From NCBI GenBank assembly GCA_021778875.1, contig JAJYBT010000272.1, forward strand, positions 1-5,307: DNA of 5,307 nt, given 5' to 3'. Below the pieces are notes generated by a model that had not been told where the DNA came from, searched no databases, and was given only the letters and a program-made list of their open reading frames with translations. Position numbers and translations under genes: made by a program. Every line of letters starts with the position of its first letter. Position 1 is the stretch's first letter. Shown here piece after piece: positions 1 to 5,307 of this stretch. This stretch comes from Acidobacteriota bacterium (GTDB taxonomy: Bacteria > Acidobacteriota > Terriglobia > Terriglobales > Acidobacteriaceae).

Positions 1-98
1 AAGCCAAACACCCCATCGAAATCGTCGGCAAAAAACTCCGCGCCTCCATGCCCTTCCTCGACCCCGTCACCGTCGAAGAAGTCTCCAAGACGCGCTAA
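1..98 (+). CDS. C-terminal end of an unidentified protein (5' truncated)
   Basis: The window opens inside a gene. The frame that begins at base 3 is open and ends at a TAA at 96-98, giving 31 residues. The peptide contains IEIVGKKLRASMPFLDP and ends EEVSKTR, and its codons are C-rich at third positions like the other native genes here. A strong intrinsic terminator starts 21 bases after the stop, which supports this being a true gene end. I do not recognise the family from so short a tail, and the rest lies left of the window, so no function is offered. Confidence 0.75.
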   Translation, partial: AKHPIEIVGKKLRASMPFLDPVTVEEVSKTR

Positions 99-119
99 CT
101 CAATAACCCTTCAACACCA

Positions 120-157
120 CGGCCCTGCGAGAAACCCTCGCAGGGCCGCAGCTTTTT
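120..157 (+). terminator. Intrinsic terminator of the upstream gene
   Basis: Bases 120-131 (CGGCCCTGCGAG) pair perfectly with 137-148 (CTCGCAGGGCCG) around a five-base AAACC loop. Four bases later there is a run of five T (153-157). A 12-bp GC-rich stem followed by a T-tract just after a stop codon is the classical Rho-independent arrangement. The T-tract runs into the -35 box of the next promoter. Confidence 0.88.
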
Positions 158-183
158 GATACTTGTAATCGTGAGAATATATT
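156..183 (+). promoter_or_regulatory. Probable sigma70 promoter for the AT-rich membrane-protein gene
   Basis: TTGATA (156-161, five of six matches to TTGACA) and TATATT (178-183, five of six to TATAAT) are separated by 16 bases. Transcription would start near 190 and leave about 65 bases of leader before the ATG at 255. A second, weaker candidate lies closer to the gene: TTGTCA (221-226), 17 bases, then GAAAAT (244-249), which would give an almost leaderless message. The first is the better match. This rests on the consensus match alone. Confidence 0.55.
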
Positions 184-254
184 TGCCCGGCCATTCGCAT
201 TCTTTAGGACAATTATGTGCTTGTCACACAAAGGTCAAGGCGGGAAAATGTTCC

Positions 255-947
255 ATGTCCAAAAAGCCTCACTCGTTATGGCTTTCCGGCCTCGCCATCA
301 ACCTGATCAGCAACCTTATCGCCTTCATTGTGGGGGGCTTTACAACTTATTTCTCTCATGAAGGCTCAGCCTGGATCAAACCTCTTCTCTTCGGCGGAAT
401 CGCCTGGTTAGTCACGTTCTGCTCAATTCTAGCTATTAGGTATATGAACAGGCTTCCGAGGAGACTCGACCCTCTGACTGTGGAGAATGCAGGTCGAAGG
501 ATTAGGGATTGGCTAGATGAATTCAACCTGACAGTTAAGAGCGTTCCTGATTCAGATTGCGATTTCTTCTACATCGTCACTACAGACGGAGGGAAGAAAA
601 TCTCAATCTTTCGGAACCTTAAACAGAATACCGATTACATCTCGCTTAAAGGACTAATAACTACCAGCGATGATGAGAAGGCAATAATCGCTCGAATGTC
701 TGACGACGAAAAAATATCCCTCAGATTGGCATTGGAGCTTGAATTATCTCGTGCAGTGATGGGGTACACGACGCAAAACATGCTTGACTCATTGACCATT
801 TTCAAGCGTGTTCCGATCACCGAGACGCTTTCCGCAGAAGATCTTCTAACTGTAATGTGGGAGGTTGAGGCAATGCTCACGTCGCTATTCGTAATAGGTG
901 CACTAGGTTTCCACCGACATAGCCTCCGCCAGAAAGAAGAAGCGTAA
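255..947 (+). CDS. Two-helix membrane protein with a cytoplasmic DUF2299-like domain (tentative)
   Basis: A 230-residue protein. The start is ATG at 255 (MSKKPHS); a longer in-frame TTG at 156 lies in the terminator and promoter and was not used. The ribosome-binding site is weak (a GGCGGG-like run about 11 bases upstream). Residues 8-30 and 40-63 are hydrophobic helices. Positive charge before the first (SKK) and after the second (RYMNRLPRR) predicts both termini in the cytoplasm with a short outside loop. Residues about 75-225 form a soluble alpha/beta domain: a helix (RIRDWLDEF), beta-strand-like segments (FFYIVTT, KKISIFR, DYISLKG), then helices rich in charged residues. This pattern reminds me of DUF2299, a small domain of unknown function, but I recall the family only by general pattern. 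Base composition is clearly lower in GC than the neighbours (35% and 45% in two 60-base rows, against 70% in a row of the asparaginase gene), and ATA, CTA, AGG and TTA codons occur. Horizontal acquisition is likely. Function is unknown. Confidence 0.8.
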   Translation: MSKKPHSLWLSGLAINLISNLIAFIVGGFTTYFSHEGSAWIKPLLFGGIAWLVTFCSILAIRYMNRLPRRLDPLTVENAGRRIRDWLDEFNLTVKSVPDSDCDFFYIVTTDGGKKISIFRNLKQNTDYISLKGLITTSDDEKAIIARMSDDEKISLRLALELELSRAVMGYTTQNMLDSLTIFKRVPITETLSAEDLLTVMWEVEAMLTSLFVIGALGFHRHSLRQKEEA

Positions 948-963
948 TGAATGTAGATTGAAT

Positions 964-1004
964 GCCGGGTGCCCCAAGTCTCGCTTCTGAGACCTAGGGC
1001 ACCT
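964..1004. repeat. Palindromic interspersed repeat, copy 1
   Basis: The head GCCGGGTGCCCCA (964-976) runs into an imperfect palindrome. Bases 968-982 face 989-1003 around the loop GCTTCT, with 13 of 15 positions paired. The two mismatches (975/996 and 977/994) are C/A and A/C on the plus strand, so they become G-U wobbles in a minus-strand transcript, where all 15 positions pair. It begins 16 bases after the stop of the preceding gene. There is no T-run, so it is not a standard terminator, although it could stabilise a 3' end. Closely related units lie at 2092-2128 and 2127-2170. Confidence 0.8.
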
Positions 1005-1063
1005 CAACCCTCAACTAGCCTTCCTGTGCGCGAAACCTAGAACGCCATATCATCTCTCACCGG

Positions 1064-1092
1064 TTGCCCCCTCCACCCTCACCCATTACAAT
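1064..1092 (+). promoter_or_regulatory. Leaderless-type promoter of the MBL hydrolase gene
   Basis: TTGCCC (1064-1069, four of six to TTGACA), exactly 17 bases, then TACAAT (1087-1092, five of six to TATAAT). Seven bases separate the -10 box from the GTG at 1100, so the predicted transcription start falls on, or within a base of, the start codon. No Shine-Dalgarno sequence precedes either this GTG or the TTG at 1064, which fits leaderless translation. The TTG at 1064, which could be taken for a start codon, is better read as the -35 box. Confidence 0.55.
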
Positions 1093-1099
1093 TCAGCCC

Positions 1100-2092
1100 G
1101 TGTCGAAACCATCCCCGGTCTCACGCCGCAATTTCATTTCCGCCGCCCTCGCAGGCTCCGCCGCCACTCTTGCCGGTGCAGCCGTGCCCGAATCCTCGCC
1201 GGTCGAATGGACCCCTGAGCGCACCCAGGCCGCGCTCCGCAGCGCCACCGGCACCAGCCTCGTCCTGCTCGGCACCGGCGGCGGCCCCGTGGAAGGCCGC
1301 CCGCGCCGTATGACCTCGCATGTCCTCGTCAGCAACGGCGCAGCCTACATCGTCGACTGCGGCCTCGGCGTCACCACGCAGTTCGCCCGCACCGGAATCC
1401 CCTTCTCCGCCGTCCGCTCCATCTTCATCACCCACCACCACCCTGACCACAACGTCGAGTACGGCCCATTCCTGCTTCTCCGCTGGGCCAAAGAGATCAC
1501 GCAGGCCCCTTCCGCCTACGGCCCGCCGCCACTCGTGCAGATGACCCGCGACTATCTCCGCTCCATGGACGCCACCATCCGCTTCTGGTCAGAGGATTTC
1601 CAGTACCCGCCGCTCAAAGTCGACGACGTTCACGAGATAACCGGCTCCGGCCACGTCATGAAGGACGAAAACGTCCGCGTCACCTCGGCACTCGTGCAGC
1701 ATCCGCCCGTGCACCCTGCCCTCGGCTACCGCTTCGACTTCGCCGACCGCTCCATCGCCTTCTCAGGCGACACCGTCCCGGTAGACGCCATGGTCCGCCT
1801 GGCCCACGGAGCAGATGTGCTCGTTCACGAGGCCATCGACATGGCCGTCATGGACCGCATGGAGCGACTCAATAATGACCCAGCCCAATACAAGATCAAC
1901 ATGCATCACATGCGCGCCGATCATGCTCCCATCGAAGACGTGGGCCGCATCGCTCAGGAGGCCGGCGTCAAGACGCTTGTCCTCTCGCATCTCAGTCCCA
2001 GCATCGGCGTTCCAGACGAAGCCTGGCGCGCCGGCGCCGCAAAGCACTTCAAAGGCAAAATCATCGTCGGTCACGACCTCATGGTCATCTAG
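1100..2092 (+). CDS. Tat-exported metallo-beta-lactamase-fold hydrolase (AtsA-like/RNase Z-like)
   Basis: 330 residues from GTG 1100. This start is chosen over TTG 1064 because the latter lies in the -35 box and would add a proline-rich 12-residue extension ahead of the signal. Residues 8-14 are SRRNFIS, a twin-arginine motif, followed by an alanine/leucine-rich h-region to about residue 28, so the enzyme is probably exported folded by Tat. The mature part is a single MBL domain. Visible elements are the LLGTGGGP strand-turn near 56-63, the metal motif HHHPDH at 112-117 (H112, H114, D116, H117), HPPVHPALGYRF from 201 (H201 the likely ligand), SGDT at 222-225 (D224), LVHEA at 242-246 and LSH at 295-297 (H297). 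This spacing is that of two-zinc phosphodiesterase/arylsulfatase-type MBL enzymes, and the GTGGGP and HPPV...GYRF segments fit the AtsA-like branch. The substrate cannot be told from sequence; a sulfate ester or phosphodiester is possible. It is separated from its neighbours by repeats and stands alone transcriptionally. Confidence 0.88.
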   Translation: MSKPSPVSRRNFISAALAGSAATLAGAAVPESSPVEWTPERTQAALRSATGTSLVLLGTGGGPVEGRPRRMTSHVLVSNGAAYIVDCGLGVTTQFARTGIPFSAVRSIFITHHHPDHNVEYGPFLLLRWAKEITQAPSAYGPPPLVQMTRDYLRSMDATIRFWSEDFQYPPLKVDDVHEITGSGHVMKDENVRVTSALVQHPPVHPALGYRFDFADRSIAFSGDTVPVDAMVRLAHGADVLVHEAIDMAVMDRMERLNNDPAQYKINMHHMRADHAPIEDVGRIAQEAGVKTLVLSHLSPSIGVPDEAWRAGAAKHFKGKIIVGHDLMVI

Positions 2093-2128
2093 CCGGATGT
2101 CCCGGGGTCTCGCTTTTGAGACCTGGGC
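2092..2128. repeat. Palindromic interspersed repeat, copy 2
   Basis: The head GCCGGATGTCCCG (2092-2104) leads into GGTCTC, a GCTTTT loop and GAGACC. The paired core is 2106-2111 with 2118-2123, and it continues outward with a G-T wobble, one mismatch and two more C-G pairs. It aligns with copy 1 base for base over most of its length, including the GTCTCGCTT core. Its first base is the last base of the hydrolase stop codon, so the repeat directly abuts the coding region. Confidence 0.78.
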
Positions 2129-2170
2129 CGGGTGCCCCATCCATCCCGCGCCCTTTGCCGCATGGGTGGG
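2127..2170. repeat. Palindromic repeat unit with the same head but a different stem
   Basis: The 13 bases GCCGGGTGCCCCA at 2127-2139 are identical to the head of copy 1 at 964-976. Here they lead into a different hairpin: CCCATCCAT (2136-2144) pairs with ATGGGTGGG (2162-2170), nine positions including one wobble, around a 17-base GC-rich loop. It follows copy 2 head to tail, so two units of one repeat family with different stems are arranged in tandem. There is no following T-run. Confidence 0.68.
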
Positions 2171-2191
2171 AAAGTACGAACCCAACCCCCC

Positions 2192-2238
2192 GTCCTCTTG
2201 AGCGAACGCAGCGAGTCGAAAGATCCGCGGTTGCTTTT
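2192..2238. repeat. Third repeat-like module, GAGCGAACGCAGCGAGTCGAA type
   Basis: This stretch carries CTTGAGCGAACGCAGCGAG, then a TCGAAAGATCCGCGGTTGC segment and a short T-run (2235-2238). Translated it gives SERSESKDPR forward and FDSLRSL in reverse. I recognise both as typical products of a widespread intergenic repeat in GC-rich bacteria rather than of genes. Only one copy is in this window, so the repeat status comes from general familiarity and not from a second copy. Confidence 0.42.
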
Positions 2239-2293
2239 CTGGCGCTCTCCGTCAGAACCACCCCGGATGCCGGTTGCCCTACGCACCTCTAGA

Positions 2294-2316
2294 GATTTTC
2301 TTTCCCCCAGAAAATC
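2294..2316. repeat. Perfect 8-bp inverted repeat upstream of the asparaginase gene
   Basis: GATTTTCT (2294-2301) and AGAAAATC (2309-2316) are exact reverse complements around a seven-base TTCCCCC spacer. The arms are AT-rich in a GC-rich setting, and a related GGAAAATTA follows at 2321-2329. It lies about 150 bases upstream of the asparaginase start. It could be a regulator-binding dyad or a small hairpin; nothing in the window decides between them. Confidence 0.45.
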
Positions 2317-2469
2317 GTGCGGAAAATTACGGAGTCATTTTGGCTTCATCTTGGCCTTCTGCCTGTTGCACCCATGCTTTACCATGGCTGCAACGCAGCA
2401 TCGGCTCCGCGCGCGCATCCAACCGGCGCGTCCAACTGTAATCCCTGCTGCAACATAGGATGATTCCCC

Positions 2470-3546
2470 ATGCACTCACCTGGCCGGATGGCGCTCTTCT
2501 TCCTGCTCGCTTCGTTCGCATTCCTCCGCCCTGCGTCCGCAGCGGCCCCCGCAGTGCAGGCTGACGCGCCCGCAGGCTCTTGGGCAATCGCCATCCACGG
2601 CGGCGCCGGAGAAGACGAGTGGCTCCACATGGCGCCTGCCACCGCCGCGGCCTACCATGCCTCGCTCGCCCGCGCCCTCGCCGCCGGAGCCTCCGTGCTC
2701 CAGCGCAACGGCGAGGCGCTCGATGCCGTCCAGGCCGCCGTCCAGGTCCTCGAAGACGACCCGCTCTTCAACGCCGGCCGCGGCTCCGCCTTCGCCGCTG
2801 ACGGCACCAATGAGATGGACGCCGCCATCATGGACGGCTCCAACCTACAGGCCGGAGCCGTCGCCGCCGTCCACTTCACCCGCCACCCCATCGCGCTCGC
2901 CCGCACCGTCATGGAGCGCACTCCCTACGTGCTGATGGTCGGCGCCGGCGCAGACGCCTTCGCCCGTGAGCAGCACATCCAGCAGGAGCCGCCCGCCTTC
3001 TTCTTCACCGAAATGCGCTGGCAGGAGTTCGCCACCATCATGCGCGCCAGCCATCGGCCCATGCCGCCGCGCCCGCGCGGAGTGCCGCCCGCAGCCAGCC
3101 TCACCGGCTCAGCGCTTCCGCCCATCTTTTCGCATCGATTCGGCACCGTCGGCGCCGTCGCCCGCGACAACGCCGGACACCTCGCCGCGGCCACATCCAC
3201 CGGCGGCATGCAGGGCAAGCTGCCCGGTCGCGTGGGAGACTCGCCCCTGATCGGCGCAGGCACCTACGCCAGCGACCGCTCCTGCGCCGTCTCCGGCACC
3301 GGCGTCGGCGAATACTTCATCCGCCTCACGCTCGCCCGCCAGGTCTGCACCCTCGTGGAAGAAGGCCGCACCCCGCAGCAGGCCGCCGACCAGATGATCC
3401 ACACCGAACTGCCCTCGCTCAAGGGCGGCGAAGGCGGCGTCATCGTCCTCGGCCTCGATGGCGTTCCAGTCTGGAGTTCGAACACCCTCGGCATGTTCCG
3501 CGCCCGGCAGCAGGCCGGCCAGCCGCCTGAGATTCACGTCCAGTAG
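2470..3546 (+). CDS. Secreted isoaspartyl peptidase/plant-type L-asparaginase (Ntn hydrolase)
   Basis: 358 residues from ATG 2470, with AGGA at 2457-2460 nine bases upstream as ribosome-binding site. Residues 1-24 are a Sec signal peptide (hydrophobic ALFFLLASFAFL, cleavage after ASA), so the enzyme acts in the periplasm or outside. The rest is a family T2 precursor. Visible elements are IHGGAG (42-47), LEDDPLFNAGRGS (94-106), NEMDAAIMDG (114-123) and the autocleavage site FGTVGAVA at 224-231. The nucleophile is T226, giving an alpha chain to G225 and a beta chain of 133 residues. The supporting threonines are T244 (TSTGGM) and T277 (SGTGVGE). PGRVGDSPLIGAGTYA at 252-267 supplies the substrate-binding arginine and aspartate (R254, D257). 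The family hydrolyses isoaspartyl dipeptides and L-asparagine. GGMQGK replaces the commoner GGMTNK. The linker before T226 is proline-rich (198-218). A TGTAAT at 2437-2442 could be a -10 box, but no -35 match accompanies it. Confidence 0.93.
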   Translation: MHSPGRMALFFLLASFAFLRPASAAAPAVQADAPAGSWAIAIHGGAGEDEWLHMAPATAAAYHASLARALAAGASVLQRNGEALDAVQAAVQVLEDDPLFNAGRGSAFAADGTNEMDAAIMDGSNLQAGAVAAVHFTRHPIALARTVMERTPYVLMVGAGADAFAREQHIQQEPPAFFFTEMRWQEFATIMRASHRPMPPRPRGVPPAASLTGSALPPIFSHRFGTVGAVARDNAGHLAAATSTGGMQGKLPGRVGDSPLIGAGTYASDRSCAVSGTGVGEYFIRLTLARQVCTLVEEGRTPQQAADQMIHTELPSLKGGEGGVIVLGLDGVPVWSSNTLGMFRARQQAGQPPEIHVQ

Positions 3547-3552
3547 CGCAAA

Positions 3553-3581
3553 GGGCGCAAGCACCTGTCGCGCCTGCGCCC
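3553..3581 (-). terminator. Hairpin between convergent genes, best formed in the alpha-galactosidase transcript
   Basis: Bases 3553-3564 face 3570-3581 around a five-base loop. In the minus-strand RNA all 12 positions pair, ten Watson-Crick and two U-G wobbles (3560/3574 and 3563/3571), followed by three U (opposite 3550-3552). In plus-strand RNA those two positions are A/C mismatches. The hairpin lies 36 bases beyond the minus-strand stop and only six bases beyond the asparaginase stop. The U-run is short, so terminator activity is likely but not certain. A smaller GC hairpin (3586-3590 with 3595-3599) lies closer to the minus-strand stop. Confidence 0.55.
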
Positions 3582-3617
3582 CTGCCCGGGATTGCCCGGC
3601 TCCCGATCGGCCGGCCG

Positions 3618-5307
3618 CTATTTCTTGTCCAGCCGGAACGCCGCCGCCTTGAAGTCCCCGCGGAAGCTCGCGTCCATATCCAGCCCGTGATGCATCCACC
3701 ACGCGCCGCTGGCCGTCGCCGGCGTCTGCTCTGCGGCCTTGCCCTCAATCGGCGTCAGCGTGTACTCCGTCTTCGGGTCCAGTCCTTGCAGCTTCAGCCG
3801 TGGAAACAGCCGCCCCTCCTGCGTCGAGTGGATGAACAGGAACACCACTGACTGGCTCCTGTCCTTGTTCACCGTCTGCGTCGCAGAGAACTCGCTGCCG
3901 TTGCGCGGCGAAATTAGCCGGTACAGGTCGCCCTGCACAATCGTCGGCTGCACCTGGTGGTAGTCCGCAATCAGCCGCTTCGCCGTCGCCATATCCTCCG
4001 GCGTCCACTTGGTAATGTTCGCGCCAATGCCCAGCGAGCCCTGCATCGAGCTCAGCATCCGATACTCCAGCGACGTCGCGCGCAGGTTCATCCAGTGCGG
4101 CGAGTCCGTCACCCACGCCATCATCACCTGCGGCGTATAGGCATAGGTAAAGCCGTCCTGCTGCGTCAGCCGGTCAAACGGGTCCGTGTTGTCTGAGGGC
4201 CAAACCTCGTCGGCATACTTCAGGATGCCCAGGTCCACGCGTCCGCCGCCGCCCGAGCACGACTCCAGTTCCACCTTCGGATGCCGCCGGTGCAGCTCAT
4301 CCAGAATGCTGTACAGGTTCTGAATGAAGGCCACATACACCTTCTTCTGCTCGTTCGGTGGCAACTGATCCCAGCCCGGCTCGCTCCAGTTGCGGTTGTA
4401 GTCCCACTTCAGGAAGGCGATATCGTTCTCCGTCAGCAGCTTGTCCAGAAAGCCCAGCACGTACTCCTTCACATCCGGCCGCGCCAGGTTCAGCACCAGC
4501 TGCGTGCGCATCTCGCTCCGCGGACGCCCCGGGAAGTTCAGCACCCAGTCCGGATGCTTGCGGTAGAGGTCCGAGTCCGGATTCACCATCTCCGGCTCCA
4601 CCCAAAGTCCAAAGTCCATGCCCAGCGAGTGCACCTTGTCGATAAGCGGCTTCAGCCCGTGCGGAAACTTCTCCGGATTCACGTACCAGTCGCCCAGTCC
4701 CGCGTGGTCCGTCTTGCGCTGGCCAAACCATCCGTCATCCATCACAAAGCGGTCCACGCCCAGCGCCGCGGCCTTCTCCGCCAGCGCCATCTGTCCCGCC
4801 TCGTTCACATTCATCTCCCTTGCTTCCCAAGAGTTGTAGATCACCGGCCGTGGCTTCGGCGGCACATTCGGCCCGGCGCGATGCGGCAGAATGTGATCCA
4901 CCTCAAAGTGGTGCAGCAGCCGCGAAGCCCCGCCCATGCCGTGCGCGGAGTAGCCGCCATAAAAGATTGGCGTCTCCAGCTTCTCGCCCGGGTGCAGCAC
5001 ATAGCCAAAGTCAAACGGATTAAAGCCGCCCGTCACCCGCACCTCGTCCAGCTGGTCCTGCTCCACCGTGATGCGCCACGAGCCGCTCCACGCCAGCGCG
5101 CCAAACCACACCTCGCCGTGATTCTCGTCCGCCGTACCCGCCTGAATCGCAAACCACGGATTCGCCTGGTGCCCCGTCGTTCCGCGACGGCTCTCGATCA
5201 CCCGCGCCCCCGGATGCACAGCTTCCTGCGTCAGCGTCCACTCCCCCGCCCACCGTCCGGTCAGGTAATTCAGCGTGTAGTGCGCAGGCGGCAGCGCCCA
5301 TGCTGCC
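3618..5307 (-). CDS. GH36 alpha-galactosidase, 5' end beyond the window
   Basis: The minus-strand frame is open from the right edge to a TAG at 3618-3620, giving 562 complete residues. The GTG at 5219 is not the start: the 29 codons before it read on in the same family pattern (YTLNYLTGRWAGEW, then VIESRRG). Family members run to roughly 700-750 residues, so about 150-180 residues of the N-terminal beta-sandwich, including any signal peptide, are missing. Counting from the first complete codon, the (beta/alpha)8 barrel shows YNSWEA (157-162), DDGWF (190-194), EPEMVNPDSDLYRKHPDW (237-254), the nucleophile segment KWDYNR (300-305, D302), ESCSGGGGR (348-356) and SDNTDPFDR (371-379), which holds the acid/base aspartate. 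A C-terminal beta domain follows to residue 562. It should release terminal alpha-1,6-galactose from raffinose-family sugars or galactomannan. It is convergent with the asparaginase gene, with 71 bases between their stops. Confidence 0.95.
   Translation of the reverse strand, partial: AAWALPPAHYTLNYLTGRWAGEWTLTQEAVHPGARVIESRRGTTGHQANPWFAIQAGTADENHGEVWFGALAWSGSWRITVEQDQLDEVRVTGGFNPFDFGYVLHPGEKLETPIFYGGYSAHGMGGASRLLHHFEVDHILPHRAGPNVPPKPRPVIYNSWEAREMNVNEAGQMALAEKAAALGVDRFVMDDGWFGQRKTDHAGLGDWYVNPEKFPHGLKPLIDKVHSLGMDFGLWVEPEMVNPDSDLYRKHPDWVLNFPGRPRSEMRTQLVLNLARPDVKEYVLGFLDKLLTENDIAFLKWDYNRNWSEPGWDQLPPNEQKKVYVAFIQNLYSILDELHRRHPKVELESCSGGGGRVDLGILKYADEVWPSDNTDPFDRLTQQDGFTYAYTPQVMMAWVTDSPHWMNLRATSLEYRMLSSMQGSLGIGANITKWTPEDMATAKRLIADYHQVQPTIVQGDLYRLISPRNGSEFSATQTVNKDRSQSVVFLFIHSTQEGRLFPRLKLQGLDPKTEYTLTPIEGKAAEQTPATASGAWWMHHGLDMDASFRGDFKAAAFRLDKK

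Noticed and set aside
156..254. Possible TTG start at 156 adding 33 residues to the membrane protein
   Set aside because: It lies in the terminator T-tract and the -35 box, has no ribosome-binding site, and the added residues look like translated noncoding DNA. ATG 255 gives a normal positively charged N-terminus before the first helix.
1064..1099. TTG start for the MBL hydrolase
   Set aside because: It coincides with a -35 box, has no ribosome-binding site, and adds a proline-rich stretch ahead of a good Tat signal.
2092..2240. CRISPR array or intrinsic terminator series
   Set aside because: The units are not equally spaced repeats with unique spacers, and the palindromes lack T-runs directly after the stems.
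2132..2458. Open frame of 108 codons in the intergenic gap
   Set aside because: It translates the repeat units (SERSESKDPR segment) and has no domain-like pattern, so it is treated as repeat DNA.
3109..3702. Long antisense open frame across the asparaginase gene and the alpha-galactosidase 3' end
   Set aside because: It is a shadow of third-position GC bias. It overlaps two confidently identified genes, is low-complexity Gly/Ala-rich, and matches no family I know.
4297..4731. Second minus-strand frame inside the alpha-galactosidase gene
   Set aside because: It is an out-of-frame shadow of a gene with conserved catalytic motifs.
5217..5219. GTG at 5219 as the alpha-galactosidase start
   Set aside because: The same frame stays open to the window edge and encodes recognisable GH36 sequence upstream (YTLNYLTGRWAGEW), so the gene is truncated by the window rather than starting here.

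Overview
The window looks like chromosomal DNA from a GC-rich, probably soil-dwelling bacterium. I infer Acidobacteriota (the Terriglobia/Acidobacteriaceae type). The reasons are strong C/G third-position bias in the long genes, several exported hydrolases in separate transcription units, and short palindromic interspersed repeats of a kind I associate with those genomes. The taxon is an inference and no marker gene is present.

Layout. The 3' end of an unidentified gene (1-98) is closed by a clear intrinsic terminator (120-157). A good sigma70-type promoter starts inside the terminator's T-tract and drives a noticeably AT-richer gene (255-947). That gene encodes a 230-residue protein with two membrane helices and a cytoplasmic domain that tentatively resembles DUF2299; it is the most foreign-looking item here. 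A palindromic repeat follows (964-1004). Next comes a Tat-exported metallo-beta-lactamase-fold hydrolase of the AtsA-like/RNase Z-like type (1100-2092), apparently expressed from a leaderless promoter. The 377-base gap behind it (2093-2469) is packed with repeats: a second copy of the palindrome that begins on the last base of the stop codon, a related unit with a different stem, a third repeat-like module, and a separate perfect 8-bp inverted repeat. A secreted plant-type asparaginase/isoaspartyl peptidase (2470-3546) is then convergent with a GH36 alpha-galactosidase on the minus strand (3618 to the right edge, 5' truncated). A hairpin between the two folds best in the minus-strand transcript.

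How the genes relate. No operon is evident: each gene appears to have its own transcription unit. The common theme is scavenging, with cleavage of isoaspartyl or asparagine-containing peptides, of alpha-galactosides, and of an unknown ester by the MBL enzyme. I see no tRNA, rRNA, CRISPR array, transposase or integrase. No complete novel system is visible. The best leads are the AT-rich membrane protein and the repeats placed immediately after stop codons.
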